A stretch of 64,000 nucleotides of DNA, taken from NCBI RefSeq assembly GCF_013280595.1, contig NZ_JAAATY010000038.1:22258-86257 (forward strand). Direction: 5' to 3'. The DNA is from Kibdelosporangium persicum. GTDB lineage: Bacteria; Actinomycetota; Actinomycetes; Mycobacteriales; Pseudonocardiaceae. The first letter of the stretch is position 1, and every line of letters begins with the position of its first letter. The translations under genes and the position numbers were made by a program. Of this stretch, positions 53,293 through 62,295 are shown one piece after another. The notes below the pieces were generated by a model. It saw only the letters and a list, made by a program, of their open reading frames with translations, was not told the origin of the DNA and did not search any database.

Positions 53293-53725
53293 AGTGGATC
53301 CGGGGGAGGCGACCAAGCTGTGGCTGCTGTGGAAGCGCGCGTACGAGATGGTGCGCGCCGCGGTCATCGCCGACATGACGGCGGCGTCCGGCCTCTCCGA
53401 AGCAGAGTTGAGCGTCTTGGTACACCTGCACGAGTCCGGCGGTGTCCTGCGGCAGAACGCCCTCGCCGCGGCCCTGGGCTGGGACCGGACACGGCTCTCG
53501 CACCTGCTGACCAGGATGGAGAAACGTGACTACATCGCGCGCGGCAAGGTCGCGAACGGGGTCGAGGTCACCTTGCGACCGGCGGGCCGTCGCACGATCG
53601 ACGCGTCCGTGCCTGCCCTGTCGGCCGCGACTCGCCGTCACCTGCTGGACCGCCTCGGCCCCGACGGCACGAATGCGCTCAAGGACATCGTCGAGCGACT
53701 GCTGTCCAGTGAGGACGGTCGTTGA
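53285..53725 (+). CDS. MarR-family transcriptional regulator
   Basis: 146 residues. Winged helix LSEAELSVLVHLHESGGVLRQNALAAALGWDRTRLSHLLTRMEKRDYIARG with flanking helices for dimerisation. Start ATG 53285 follows GAAGGGTGG. Divergent to the membrane protein at 52698-53225, with a shared palindrome in between. Confidence 0.87.
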   Translation: MSTVDPGEATKLWLLWKRAYEMVRAAVIADMTAASGLSEAELSVLVHLHESGGVLRQNALAAALGWDRTRLSHLLTRMEKRDYIARGKVANGVEVTLRPAGRRTIDASVPALSAATRRHLLDRLGPDGTNALKDIVERLLSSEDGR

Positions 53726-53930
53726 ATTCCCGCTACCGACCGCTTTTGAGTGTGTCCCATGTGGAGTTTCTCGTAGCGGGTGAGTGTGGCTGCGAGGTGA
53801 GGAGCGCGGGAGTGATTGGCGTAGCCCATCTTCGCCAGCCGTTGCGCCCGATCGGGGTGCACACCTGATGCTGTTCGCATAAGCAAATAGCTCGGTGTCG
53901 TTTCGGCAGGCCCGGGCTTAGCTTCGGGCG

Positions 53931-54527
53931 ATGGCGAACGAACTGACCATTCCGCTCCTGCCCTGTCCGTCCATCGACGAGATCGCGTCGTTCTACGAGA
54001 TGCTCGGCTTCGAGATCACCTATCGGCAGACGCGGCCGAACCCGTACGTCGCGGTGCGACGGGAAGACATCAATCTGCACTTCTTCGGCATGGACGACTA
54101 CGACCCGGAGCAGTCGTACAGCACGTGCCTGGTCATCGTGGCGGACACCAGCGAGCTGTTCGAGGCCTTCGCGGCGGGGATGCGGTCCGTGCACGGAAAA
54201 CTGCTCATCTCCGGCATCCCGCGGATGACCCGGCCGCGGCTGCGCAACGACCGGTCCACCGGGTTCACCGTCGTCGATCCGGGCGGCAACTGGATCCGGA
54301 TCACCAAGGCCGCCAAGGAACCCGAGGCGCGGACCAAGCTCGGCAAAGCCATGGAGAACGCCGCGAGGCAGGCGGACGCGCGCGGCGACGAACGCCAGGG
54401 GCTGAAGATCCTGGAAGGCGCGTTGAAGCGGGCGACCGGCGATGAACCGGAGTTTCAGGCGGTGCTGGAGTACCGCGACGAGCTCGTCGAACGGATCAAG
54501 GGGTCTGAGCCGCGTCCAGGCGCCTGA
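53931..54527 (+). CDS. VOC-family (glyoxalase/bleomycin-resistance-like) protein
   Basis: 198 residues. Residues 1-120 form a VOC domain (TIPLLPCPSIDEIASFYEMLGFEITYRQTRPNPYVAVRREDINLHFFG, FTVVDPGGNWIRI). Only some usual metal ligands are evident (His near 51 and none clear elsewhere), so it may bind a ligand rather than catalyse. The C-terminal 75 residues are a charged helical extension. Converges on the SDR gene over a large inverted repeat. Confidence 0.83.
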   Translation: MANELTIPLLPCPSIDEIASFYEMLGFEITYRQTRPNPYVAVRREDINLHFFGMDDYDPEQSYSTCLVIVADTSELFEAFAAGMRSVHGKLLISGIPRMTRPRLRNDRSTGFTVVDPGGNWIRITKAAKEPEARTKLGKAMENAARQADARGDERQGLKILEGALKRATGDEPEFQAVLEYRDELVERIKGSEPRPGA

Positions 54528-54591
54528 GCGCGGCGATACCGCGGGCTCGGTGATCCGGCCGACCACCTCGGCTGGGGCGACGTGGGCGATC

Positions 54592-54659
54592 GGGCGGGTC
54601 TTTCTGTTCGGCGGACGAGGTACTTGGCAGTCCTCATCCTGCCGTCGAAAGACCCGCCC
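54592..54659. terminator. Long inverted repeat between convergent genes
   Basis: Perfect 13-base arms (54592-54604 with 54647-54659, GGGCGGGTCTTTC and complement) around a 42-base interior that has weak self-pairing of its own. Lies between the convergent VOC and SDR genes; best read as a bidirectional terminator. Confidence 0.6.
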
Positions 54660-54701
54660 CCATCCTCAGGCCCTACCCGGCAACCTCATGACGCGCAACA
54701 A

Positions 54702-55640
54702 CTAACGCGTTGTGCTTGCCTGTTCCAACAGTTCGGTGGTCGCTTCCCACAAGCGCCGCTCGCGGTCACGGTCATGGGCTACCGGATGCACCTCCGTCAG
54801 CTTGGTCTTCATCACGAACGCGCCGTCACGCAGGTGTGCCCACTTGTCTTCGAGGGCCAGCGCGGCCAGCAGCGGCCCCGAGCGCCGCGGCGTCGAGACG
54901 CCAGGAATCCGGCCCAGGGCGCGGCCGATCGCCTGGAACGCCGCGGGGGCGCTGCGGCCCAGCGCGGTGCCGGGCATCCAGCCCGGTTCGAACACCGACA
55001 CGCTGATCCCGGCGTCGGCTCGGCGCTGCAACTCGTGGGCGTAGTACAGGATCGCCAGCTTGGCGTTGGAGTAGGCGACGGCGGAAGCGGCCATGCCCGG
55101 GACCTTGTCGCCGGTGGCCGGGCGGGCGAGCTCGACGGGGTCGGCCCACTTGGCTTCGGCCACGCCCAGCAGCTTGCGCCAGAAGTTGGCGTGGTAGGTG
55201 TTCGAGCCGAGCAGCACGACCCGCGCCGGAGCGGTCAACGAGCCGAGCAGGTCGCCGATGAGCTGCGCGTGGGCGAGGTAGTTGACGGCGAAAGTCAGCT
55301 CGTAGCCGTTGGCCGAGGCCCGCCGGGTGTCGGCTGACATAGTGCCGGCGTTGGCGACAAGCGCGCGCAGTGGACGGACGGTGGCGCCGGCGAGCAGGTC
55401 ACGCGCGATGGTCGCCGCGGCACGGACGTCGGCCAAGTCCGCCAGGTCGCAGCCAATCACGTGGACGCGCGCCCCGAGGGCACCGGCCTCGTCGGCGACC
55501 GCGGTCAGGTCGCGCCCGGCGCGGCCGACGAGCAACAGGTCTGGTCGCTGTCCCTCCGGGCGGCCGGCCATCGCCAGCACGGCGTGGCGGCCCAGGTTGC
55601 GGGTCGGGCCGGTGATCAGAACGGTTCCGGGTTCGGTCAT
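54702..55640 (-). CDS. Short-chain dehydrogenase/reductase
   Basis: 312 residues. NAD(P) loop VLITGPTRNLGRHA (variant of TGxxxGxG), LVANAGT, and the active YSNAK (Tyr-x3-Lys). Sequence style of protochlorophyllide-reductase-like/retinol-dehydrogenase-like SDRs. Substrate unknown. Divergent from an XRE regulator 102 bases away, which may control it. Confidence 0.88.
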   Translation of the reverse strand: MTEPGTVLITGPTRNLGRHAVLAMAGRPEGQRPDLLLVGRAGRDLTAVADEAGALGARVHVIGCDLADLADVRAAATIARDLLAGATVRPLRALVANAGTMSADTRRASANGYELTFAVNYLAHAQLIGDLLGSLTAPARVVLLGSNTYHANFWRKLLGVAEAKWADPVELARPATGDKVPGMAASAVAYSNAKLAILYYAHELQRRADAGISVSVFEPGWMPGTALGRSAPAAFQAIGRALGRIPGVSTPRRSGPLLAALALEDKWAHLRDGAFVMKTKLTEVHPVAHDRDRERRLWEATTELLEQASTTR

Positions 55641-55742
55641 GGCCCCAGCCTGCGAGAACTGCCAGGCCGCGACCAGTCGTCCGGTTTTCGTAGGATTGCC
55701 AGGGCCAGGACAACCAGCGTGGGCACAGGCAGACTTGACGGC

Positions 55743-56588
55743 GTGGAAGCGTGGGAGTTCGGCCGGACGGTACGCCGCTGGCGTGATCGGGTGGCACCCG
55801 AGACCGTCGGCGTGCCGGTGGGCCGCCGTCGGCGGGCCAGCGGTTTGCGGCGCGAAGAACTGGCCGCGCTCACCGGCATCTCGGCCGACTACCTGACCCG
55901 CCTCGAGCAGGGACGCGCGACCGCGCCATCGGCTCAGGTCGTGGAGTCACTGGCCAGGGCACTGCGATTGGCCGACACCGAACGCGACCTGCTCTACCGG
56001 CTGGCCGGGCACGCCACACCAGGCCCGGACGTCGTGTCGTCGCGGGTGCTCCCGAGCGTGCAACGGCTCCTCGACCGGCTCTCGCACACCCCCGTGGTCG
56101 TCTACGACGCCAGCTGGACACTCATACTGGCCAACGCGCCCTACGACGCGCTCATGGGTGACACGACCACCTGGCGCGGTCTGGACCGCAACGCCGTCTG
56201 GCGCAACGTCGCCCGCCTGCCTTCACGGGTCGTGCACACCGCGCGGGAGCAGGCCGAACACGAGGCCCGGCTCGTGGCCGACCTCCGCCTGACGGCCTCG
56301 CGTTACCCGGCCGACCGTGCGCTGCGGCGCTTGGTCGCCGACCTGACGTCCGGCAGCCCGCGTTTCGCCGAGCTCTGGGACGCCGAGGCACCGCCGCCCC
56401 CGGCCGACCCGTCCCGGCGCAAGACCATCGACCACCCGGCGGTCGGCCTGATCACCCTGGACTGTGACACGCTGCTTGTCACCCTGGATGACCTGCGCAT
56501 CACCGTTTACACCGCCGAGCCCGGCACCGAGGACGCCCGCCGCCTGGACCTGGCCGTCGTCCTTGGCACTCAGTCGCTACAACTTTGA
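55743..56588 (+). CDS. XRE regulator, MmyB-like ligand-binding C-terminus
   Basis: 281 residues. XRE helix-turn-helix (RRASGLRREELAALTGISADYLTRLEQGRATAPSAQVVESLARAL) followed by the MmyB-like PAS-fold domain (PVVVYDASWTLILANAPYDALMG, NAVWRNV, HPAVGLITLDCDTLLV). This family commonly sits divergent to an SDR gene and represses it until a fatty-acid-like ligand binds. GTG 55743 start. Confidence 0.88.
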   Translation: MEAWEFGRTVRRWRDRVAPETVGVPVGRRRRASGLRREELAALTGISADYLTRLEQGRATAPSAQVVESLARALRLADTERDLLYRLAGHATPGPDVVSSRVLPSVQRLLDRLSHTPVVVYDASWTLILANAPYDALMGDTTTWRGLDRNAVWRNVARLPSRVVHTAREQAEHEARLVADLRLTASRYPADRALRRLVADLTSGSPRFAELWDAEAPPPPADPSRRKTIDHPAVGLITLDCDTLLVTLDDLRITVYTAEPGTEDARRLDLAVVLGTQSLQL

Positions 56589-56602
56589 GCACCAGGGGTG
56601 CT
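56588..56602. terminator. Small hairpin between convergent genes
   Basis: AGCACC-AGG-GGTGCT, a perfect 6-base stem directly at the stop of the XRE gene and 17 bases from the amylase stop. Weak terminator candidate. Confidence 0.4.
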
Positions 56603-56618
56603 GATCGTCGACCGTGCC

Positions 56619-58760
56619 CTAGCGCGGGAGTTCGATGACCAGGCCATCGGCACCGAGCCGGTTTGCCGCGTCCCGGACCACGACGCGCAGTTCGATCCGG
56701 GCTCCCGGTGCGGTACCGGGCAGTCGGGCCAGGTCGGCGAATACCCGGTAGGGTCCCGCGTCGTCGGTGCCGAGGGCCGTCCAGTTCGGTTGGCCCGCCA
56801 CTTTGGCGGCGAAGGACGCCTGTGCTTGCGGGATGCCGGTCATCTCGGCGAGCAGCCCGGTGCGGCCGTCCTCAATGGGATCGGTGAGGGTCAGTCGCGG
56901 CCGGGGTGCGCTCGGTGCGACCGGTAGTCGCTGTTCGGAACGCAGCACGGTGACGGCCAGCGGAGGCACGGTGACGCGTACTTTGGCGTCCGGGCCACTC
57001 ACCGGGCCAGGTCCGGTGACGGGGAAGTTCTGCTGGAACGTGACACCGGCCGCGGCGACCGGTACGTCGATGGTGCGTGCCTCGGTTGCTGAGTTCGCGG
57101 TGACCAGGTACTCGTGCCCGGTCACCGGATCGATCCGGCTGTAGGCGACGACGTCGACGTCGGCGTGTCGCAGCACCTGGTTTCCGCGCCGCCAGACCGG
57201 ATCGGCGGTGGTGTACGCGCTCAGCGACTGGATCTGCCGGTACAGCGGATGTGTGGGGTCGAAGTTGTCCTGCGCCGGAGTGCGGTCGGTGCCTACCTGG
57301 TCTTGGTCGAGGTGTTCGGGGACGCGGGTGGGGAACATGTCCTGGCGTCCGTCGGCGTCGCCGCCGGAACCGGCGAAGCCCTGTTCGTCGCCGTAGTAGA
57401 GCACCGGATTGCCGCGCCACAGGAACAGCAGCGTGTTGGCCAGCCGCAACCGGTCCAGCAGTTCCTGCTCGGCGATTCCGGGGCGGTCCTGGCGCAGCAT
57501 CCACGCCAGCCGGCCCATGTCGTGGTTGCCGAGGAAGGTGTTGAGCGCATACGCGTTGGAGTCGGCGTCGGTGTACAGGTCGTCACCGTCGAGTACACGT
57601 GCCAGCGTCGCGGCGCCCTGCCCGGCGAGGAACTTGCGGGCCGCGTCCTGGAAGGGGAAGTCCAGGACGGACTGCATTCGTGCGGCGGTGGTGTAGTGCG
57701 AGGTGAGTACCGGGTCGTCGGAGTAGACCTCGCCGAAGATGAAGAAGTCGCGTTTGCCGCGGGCGTTCGCGTAGGCCTTCACCGCGGGCGCGAACGCCTG
57801 CCAGAACTCGGTGTTGACATGCTTGGCGGTGTCCACCCGGTAGCCGTCGATGCCCATCGAGTCGATCCACTCGGTGTAGATCCGGCGCATGCCTTCGATG
57901 ACGGTGGGATGCTCGGTCATCAGGTCGTCGAGGCCGAAGAAGTCGCCGAACTGCAACTGTTCGCCGGCGTACTCGGTCGCCCAGCCCCGGTTGTGGTACA
58001 GGGTGGGATCGTTGAGCCAGTCCGGTTTCTTCAGCCGTGCGGCTGTTTCGTCGGCGAACACCGGCCGGTACGGGAAGGACTTTTCCACGGACAGCCTCGG
58101 GAAGTCGGGCCGTCCGGCCATTGCCTTGATGTCGAACGGCTTGCCGTCGGCGTCCCGGTAGGGGAACTCGGCGAGCGAGCGGTACGGATGCTCGCCTTCG
58201 AAACCGATGACGTCGGCGGTGTAGTGCGCGGTGATGTCGAAGAACACCTTGATACCGTGGGCGTGGGCCCGGTCGACGAGGGCGCGCATTTCTTGCGTGG
58301 TACCGAAATGTGGATCGAACTGGGTGAAGTCGGTGATGGCGTAGCCGTGATAGGCGGCATAGGCGTTGCCGCCACCGAGATCCACCACCCAGCGGTTGCG
58401 GAACGGCGGGTTGATCCACAGCGCCTTGACGCCCAGCCCGGCCAGATAACCGACCTTGCCGGTCAGCCCGGCGAGATCGCCACCGTGGAAGAAATGCTTG
58501 GCCGTGGGATCAAAACCGTGCTGAAGCCGGTCGCCTGAACTCGACCCGCCGAGGTCGTTGCCCGGATCGCCGTTGGCGAAGCGGTCGATCATCGTCATGT
58601 AGAACGGCTCGCCGGACAGATCGGTGCGCAGCGAGTCACGGGCGAGCGCGTCGTCGCCGGCACGTACGCCAGGCGCGATGTCTCCAGCGGCGGCAACCGG
58701 TGGCGCGGTGAGAAACGCGCTCAACAGCACTGTGGTGCACAGAACACGAATAAGGCGCAC
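56619..58760 (-). CDS. Secreted alpha-amylase family (GH13) glycoside hydrolase
   Basis: 713 residues. Sec signal peptide (RLIRVLCTTVLLSAFLTAPPVAAAG, about 25). GH13 barrel: GLAGLGVKALWINPPF, catalytic Asp in DGYRVDTAKHVN, Glu in FIFGEVYSDD and Asp in FLGNHDMGR; then a C-terminal beta domain and an added about 100-residue beta-rich module. Hydrolyses or transfers alpha-glucans outside the cell. GTG 58760 follows GGGAGG; longer starts would lack a signal peptide at the N-terminus. Confidence 0.93.
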   Translation of the reverse strand: MRLIRVLCTTVLLSAFLTAPPVAAAGDIAPGVRAGDDALARDSLRTDLSGEPFYMTMIDRFANGDPGNDLGGSSSGDRLQHGFDPTAKHFFHGGDLAGLTGKVGYLAGLGVKALWINPPFRNRWVVDLGGGNAYAAYHGYAITDFTQFDPHFGTTQEMRALVDRAHAHGIKVFFDITAHYTADVIGFEGEHPYRSLAEFPYRDADGKPFDIKAMAGRPDFPRLSVEKSFPYRPVFADETAARLKKPDWLNDPTLYHNRGWATEYAGEQLQFGDFFGLDDLMTEHPTVIEGMRRIYTEWIDSMGIDGYRVDTAKHVNTEFWQAFAPAVKAYANARGKRDFFIFGEVYSDDPVLTSHYTTAARMQSVLDFPFQDAARKFLAGQGAATLARVLDGDDLYTDADSNAYALNTFLGNHDMGRLAWMLRQDRPGIAEQELLDRLRLANTLLFLWRGNPVLYYGDEQGFAGSGGDADGRQDMFPTRVPEHLDQDQVGTDRTPAQDNFDPTHPLYRQIQSLSAYTTADPVWRRGNQVLRHADVDVVAYSRIDPVTGHEYLVTANSATEARTIDVPVAAAGVTFQQNFPVTGPGPVSGPDAKVRVTVPPLAVTVLRSEQRLPVAPSAPRPRLTLTDPIEDGRTGLLAEMTGIPQAQASFAAKVAGQPNWTALGTDDAGPYRVFADLARLPGTAPGARIELRVVVRDAANRLGADGLVIELPR

Positions 58761-58861
58761 GTCGCCTCCCAGTCGCCGACCCCTGAAGTGCAGACTAGTG
58801 CACCGACCGTCTGAGCTGGCCTCGCCCTGCGGGCTGTACCACTTCTGCGAGTAAGCAGAGG

Positions 58862-59911
58862 TCACACCTTGTGGTTCTGGCGGCGGAGTAGCCGGGCGAG
58901 CACGTAGTTCGCGTCGCGGCCGACGCCGCGGAGGGTGGCGGACGCGAGGCTGCGTTGCCATTCGAGGCCGACGTAGCCGAGTCCTTTGTGGGTGGTGGAC
59001 AGACCCTTGGACTGGCTGGGCTGTCCATTGTGGTCAAGTGCGCCGAGCGGTTCGAGATAGTCGAGGTTGGGGCGGTAGCCGGTGGCGAGCAGGATGGAGT
59101 CGATGTGTTCGGTGGTGCCGTCGGGCCAGGTGACTTTGGTGTCGTTGATGTCGGTGAAGAGTGGCCGGTGGTCGGGGCGTCCTGCGGTGATGGCGGCGCG
59201 GTAGGTGCCGTCGTCGATGACGGGGACGGCGGGTTTTTTCTTGAGCAGGTGGCCGATGGGCAGGTGGTCGATGCCGAGGGTGGTGGACCAGAAGTGGATG
59301 TCGCGGCCGAGTGGGCGTTGGTTGGCGTAGCGGATGGGTGCGCGGGTGGCGACGGTGACGTCGGCGTGCTGGGCGAGTTCGACGGCGATCTGCAGGGCCG
59401 AGTTTCCGGCGCCGACGACGATGACGCGTTGTCCGGCGAAGGGTGTGGGATTGCGGTATTCGGCGGAGTGCAGAACGGTGCCGGTGTAGTCGGCGAGGCC
59501 GGGTAGGTCTGGCCGGTGTGGACGGCTGAAGCCGCCAGTGGCGGCGATGACTGTGCTGGTTGTGAATGTTTCTCCGGCCTCGACGGTGAAAAGGCCGTTG
59601 TCGTAGGTCACCCGGGTGACGCGGTGGTTGGTGCGGATGTCGGCGTTGAGGCGTGTGGCGTAGGAGGTGAGGTAGGCGATGACTTCGTCTCGGTGTGGGT
59701 AGCGGTCGGGGTCGCCGGGGAACGGCATGCCGGGCAGGCTGCTGTAGCGGGCGGGGGAGAACAGGGTGAGGCTGTCGTAGTAGTGGGTCCAGGATCCGGC
59801 GGGTGTGTCGCTGGCTTCGAGCACGAGTGGGCGGATGCCTCGGGTCTGGAAGGCGTGCGCTGCGGCCAGGCCGGATTGCCCGGCGCCGATGACGATCGCG
59901 TCGGTGTGCAT
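58862..59911 (-). CDS. FAD/NAD(P)-binding monooxygenase-like flavoprotein (ArsO type)
   Basis: 349 residues. FAD loop VIGAGQSGLAAAHAF, FSPARYSSLPGMPFPGDPDRYP, NADP loop VIVVGAGNSALQIAVEL, and ATGYRPNLDYL near the end. Single-component flavin monooxygenase-like reductases of this type are common in actinomycete arsenic islands, though their reaction is not settled. It follows an ArsR gene after 12 bases on the same strand. Confidence 0.85.
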   Translation of the reverse strand: MHTDAIVIGAGQSGLAAAHAFQTRGIRPLVLEASDTPAGSWTHYYDSLTLFSPARYSSLPGMPFPGDPDRYPHRDEVIAYLTSYATRLNADIRTNHRVTRVTYDNGLFTVEAGETFTTSTVIAATGGFSRPHRPDLPGLADYTGTVLHSAEYRNPTPFAGQRVIVVGAGNSALQIAVELAQHADVTVATRAPIRYANQRPLGRDIHFWSTTLGIDHLPIGHLLKKKPAVPVIDDGTYRAAITAGRPDHRPLFTDINDTKVTWPDGTTEHIDSILLATGYRPNLDYLEPLGALDHNGQPSQSKGLSTTHKGLGYVGLEWQRSLASATLRGVGRDANYVLARLLRRQNHKV

Positions 59912-59923
59912 TGAGTGTCCTTG

Positions 59924-60214
59924 TTAGACGGTTTGGTTTCTGCGTTCGACGAAGACGGTGTCGCGCCAGACGCCGGCGGTTCCTTCCTTGCGGCTGCGCA
60001 CGAAGCCGACTTCGGCCAGTTTGCGGATGTGGTGTGAGCACGGGGACTGGCTGACGCCGGGCAGGTGGGTCAGCTCGCCCACGGTGATCTCACCACTGGC
60101 TGTGGCCACTGTGTGCAGGAGTTTCACCCGGGCCGGCTCGGCCAGGCAGGCGAACCAGCCTGCGTAGGTGGCGGCTTCCTGCTCGGCCAGCAGCGGACGG
60201 TCCAACATCGTCAT
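59924..60214 (-). CDS. ArsR-family repressor (no typical Cys pair)
   Basis: 96 residues. Winged helix: CLAEPARVKLLHTVATASGEITVGELTHLPGVSQSPCSHHIRKLAEVGFVRSRKEG. No ELCVCD-like metal site; Cys residues at about 23 and 58 only, so the sensor site must differ. First gene of a leftward unit with the flavoprotein. Divergent promoter region contains several TCGAT-type sites. Confidence 0.85.
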   Translation of the reverse strand: MTMLDRPLLAEQEAATYAGWFACLAEPARVKLLHTVATASGEITVGELTHLPGVSQSPCSHHIRKLAEVGFVRSRKEGTAGVWRDTVFVERRNQTV

Positions 60215-60220
60215 GCGCTA

Positions 60221-60302
60221 AGTATCGACACAGATCGATGGTTGCGTCAATCGATCCGGGTCGATACATTCTCCGTTGTTGAATCGATGATCTTCGATGT
60301 AT
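60221..60302. promoter_or_regulatory. ArsR operator cluster in divergent promoter
   Basis: Repeated ATCGA/TCGAT half-sites at about 60224-60238, 60249-60266 and 60282-60302. The last, containing ATCGATGATCTTCGATG, matches the arsM promoter site at 63175-63195 with three mismatches over 21 bases. Confidence 0.65.
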
Positions 60303-60312
60303 GGAGTGTCCG

Positions 60313-60606
60313 GTGAACGAGTTTCCGGTGGTCGTAGTGGGTGCTGGACCGGTCGGGCTGGCCGCTGCCGCGCACGTGCTGGAGCGGGGTCTGAAGCCGT
60401 TGGTGCTGGAAGCGGGGCCGGTGGCGGGCTCGGCGGTGACCCGGTGGAACCATGTTCGCCTGTTCTCCCCGTGGTCGGAGTTGGTGGACCCGGCCGCCGC
60501 GCGGTTGCTGGAACCGACCGGTTGGCAGCGTCCGGACGGGGACAAGTACCCCACCGGAGCTACTACCGGCCGACCCAGCAGCCCTGGGAGGTCATGGAGT
60601 ACTTGA
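60313..60606 (+). pseudogene. Flavoprotein N-terminal remnant
   Basis: Starts with an FAD-binding N-terminus (FPVVVVGAGPVGLAAAAHVLERGLKPLVLEAG, HVRLFSPWSELVDPAAARLLEPTGW) like arsenic-island flavoproteins, but after about 78 residues it runs into unrelated sequence and stops. A second frame then reads SYYRPTQQPWEVMEYLMRP, from some other lost gene. The matching C-terminal part of the same family lies at 62074-62295, beyond arsR-acr3. Confidence 0.75.
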
Positions 60607-60712
60607 TGCGCCCCGGCGGCCCGTTGCGTGACCGGCCCGCCCGGCGCGGGCGTCGTCGGCTGAGGACTGCCAGTAGTTAGCTTTCTGAGCATCAGCGTCT
60701 TATCATCACCGC

Positions 60713-61015
60713 GTGATATCAGCGGCAACTGATGTGATCAAGCTGTTGGCCGACCCGCTGCGTGCTCGGATCGTGCAGTTGTTGGCCGGTGAGGCGCTGT
60801 GCACGTGTCACCTGGTCGAGGAGACCGGCGCGCGGCAGACCAACATCTCCAATCACCTGCGTCAACTGCGGGAAGCCGGTGTGGTGGAGGCCGAGCCGTG
60901 TGGCCGGTTCACCTACTACCGGCTGCGTCCCGAGGTGCTGCAAGCCACCGCTGACCACATCGCCGGCCTCGCCGAGCGCGCACGCACCCACTCCGAGGCC
61001 AGGAGGCCCTGTTGA
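60713..61015 (+). CDS. arsR: ArsR repressor with Cys-x-Cys metal site
   Basis: 100 residues. Winged helix with Cys30 and Cys32 in EALCTCHLVEETG at the classic ArsR arsenite-binding position, and QTNISNHLRQLREAGVVEAEPCGR. GTG 60713. Overlaps acr3 by four bases, so it probably represses the pump it precedes and is released by arsenite. Confidence 0.9.
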   Translation: MISAATDVIKLLADPLRARIVQLLAGEALCTCHLVEETGARQTNISNHLRQLREAGVVEAEPCGRFTYYRLRPEVLQATADHIAGLAERARTHSEARRPC

Positions 61016-62073
61016 CGACCACCCGAGCCGCCGAACCGGACGTCCTGCACCGGTTGTCCTTTCTGGACCGATTGCTGCCCGTCTGGATCGGCGTGGCCAT
61101 GGCCGCGGGCCTGCTGCTCGGCCGGTTCGTGCCCGGCCTGCAGAGCGTGCTGGACGCGGTGAAGGTCGGCGGGGTCTCGCTGCCGATCGCGCTTGGCCTG
61201 CTGCTGATGATGTACCCGGTGCTGGCGAAAGTCCGCTACGACCGGCTCGACACCGTCACCCGCGACAAACGCACCATGTGGCTGTCGCTGCTGCTGAACT
61301 GGATCATCGGACCGGCGCTGATGTTCGCGCTGGCGTGGCTGATGCTGCCGGACCTGCCCGAGTACCGCACCGGCCTGATCATCGTCGGCCTGGCTCGCTG
61401 CATCGCCATGGTCATCATCTGGAACGACCTGGCCTGCGGCGACCGTGAGGCCGCCGCGGTGCTCGTCGCGCTGAACTCGGTGTTCCAGGTCGTCATGTTC
61501 GGCGTGCTCGGCTGGTTCTACCTGGACCTGTTGCCCAGCTGGCTCGGCCTGGGCACGACAGCGTTCGACGTGTCCGCCTGGGAGATCGCCCGCAGTGTGC
61601 TGATCTTCCTGGGCATCCCGCTCGCCGCCGGCTACCTCACCCGCCGGTTCGGCGAGAAGTCCCGTGGCCGAGACTGGTACGAGGGCAGGTTCCTGCCCCG
61701 CATCGGCCCGGTCGCGCTGTACGGGCTGCTGTTCACCATCGTGGTGCTTTTCGCCCTGCAAGGTGAGACCATCACCTCCCGCCCGCTGGACGTTGCCCGG
61801 ATCGCTTTGCCGCTGCTGGTGTACTTCGCGCTCATGTGGGGCGGCAGCTATCTCCTCGGCAAGGCCGCTGGACTGTCCTATTCACGGACCACCGCCCTGG
61901 CGTTCACCGCCGCGGGCAACAACTTCGAGCTCGCCATCGCCGTCGCGATCGGCGTGTTCGGTGTGACCTCCGGACAGGCACTCGCCGGTGTGGTCGGCCC
62001 GCTGATCGAAGTCCCGGTCCTCGTCGCCCTGGTCTACGTCAGCCTGTGGCTACGCCGCCGCTGGACGGCATGA
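61012..62073 (+). CDS. acr3: Arsenite efflux permease Acr3
   Basis: 353 residues, about ten transmembrane segments. Cys130 in GLARCIAMVIIWNDLACGD is the conserved arsenite-binding cysteine of Acr3, and TAAGNNFELAIAVAIG is the family signature. Exports trihydroxyarsenite from the cytoplasm. TTG start at 61012 overlaps the arsR stop (TTGA). Confidence 0.95.
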   Translation: MTTTRAAEPDVLHRLSFLDRLLPVWIGVAMAAGLLLGRFVPGLQSVLDAVKVGGVSLPIALGLLLMMYPVLAKVRYDRLDTVTRDKRTMWLSLLLNWIIGPALMFALAWLMLPDLPEYRTGLIIVGLARCIAMVIIWNDLACGDREAAAVLVALNSVFQVVMFGVLGWFYLDLLPSWLGLGTTAFDVSAWEIARSVLIFLGIPLAAGYLTRRFGEKSRGRDWYEGRFLPRIGPVALYGLLFTIVVLFALQGETITSRPLDVARIALPLLVYFALMWGGSYLLGKAAGLSYSRTTALAFTAAGNNFELAIAVAIGVFGVTSGQALAGVVGPLIEVPVLVALVYVSLWLRRRWTA

Positions 62074-62295
62074 CACAGGTCGTCGTTCCGGCCCGAGCTC
62101 CGCCACCTTGCCCCGCTGCACCTGCGAACCAGCAACGGCGTCATCCAGACCGACGGCACTCGCGCGGTCGACGAGCCACGCCTGCACCTGCTCGGCTACG
62201 GCGAATGGACGGGCGCAGCCTCAGCCACGTTCGTCGGCGTTGGGCCGACCGCACGATCAGCCGCCGCGGAGCTCGCCACACTGCTTGGCCCGTAG
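62074..62295 (+). pseudogene. Flavoprotein C-terminal remnant
   Basis: Directly after the acr3 stop, in the same frame, the sequence reads FRPELRHLAPLHLRTSNGV, then DGTRAVDEPRLHLLGYGEWTG and TARSAAAELATLLGP, then stop. This is the end of an FAD-dependent flavoprotein of the arsenic-island type. It has no start codon or N-terminal part of its own. Stop abuts the convergent arsM stop. Confidence 0.75.

Noticed and set aside
53733..53890. Minus-strand fragment reading AKMGYANHSRAPHLAATLTRYEKLHMGHT
   Set aside because: Looks coding-like and may be a scrap of a mobile-element or regulatory gene, but I could not assign a family and there is no start context.
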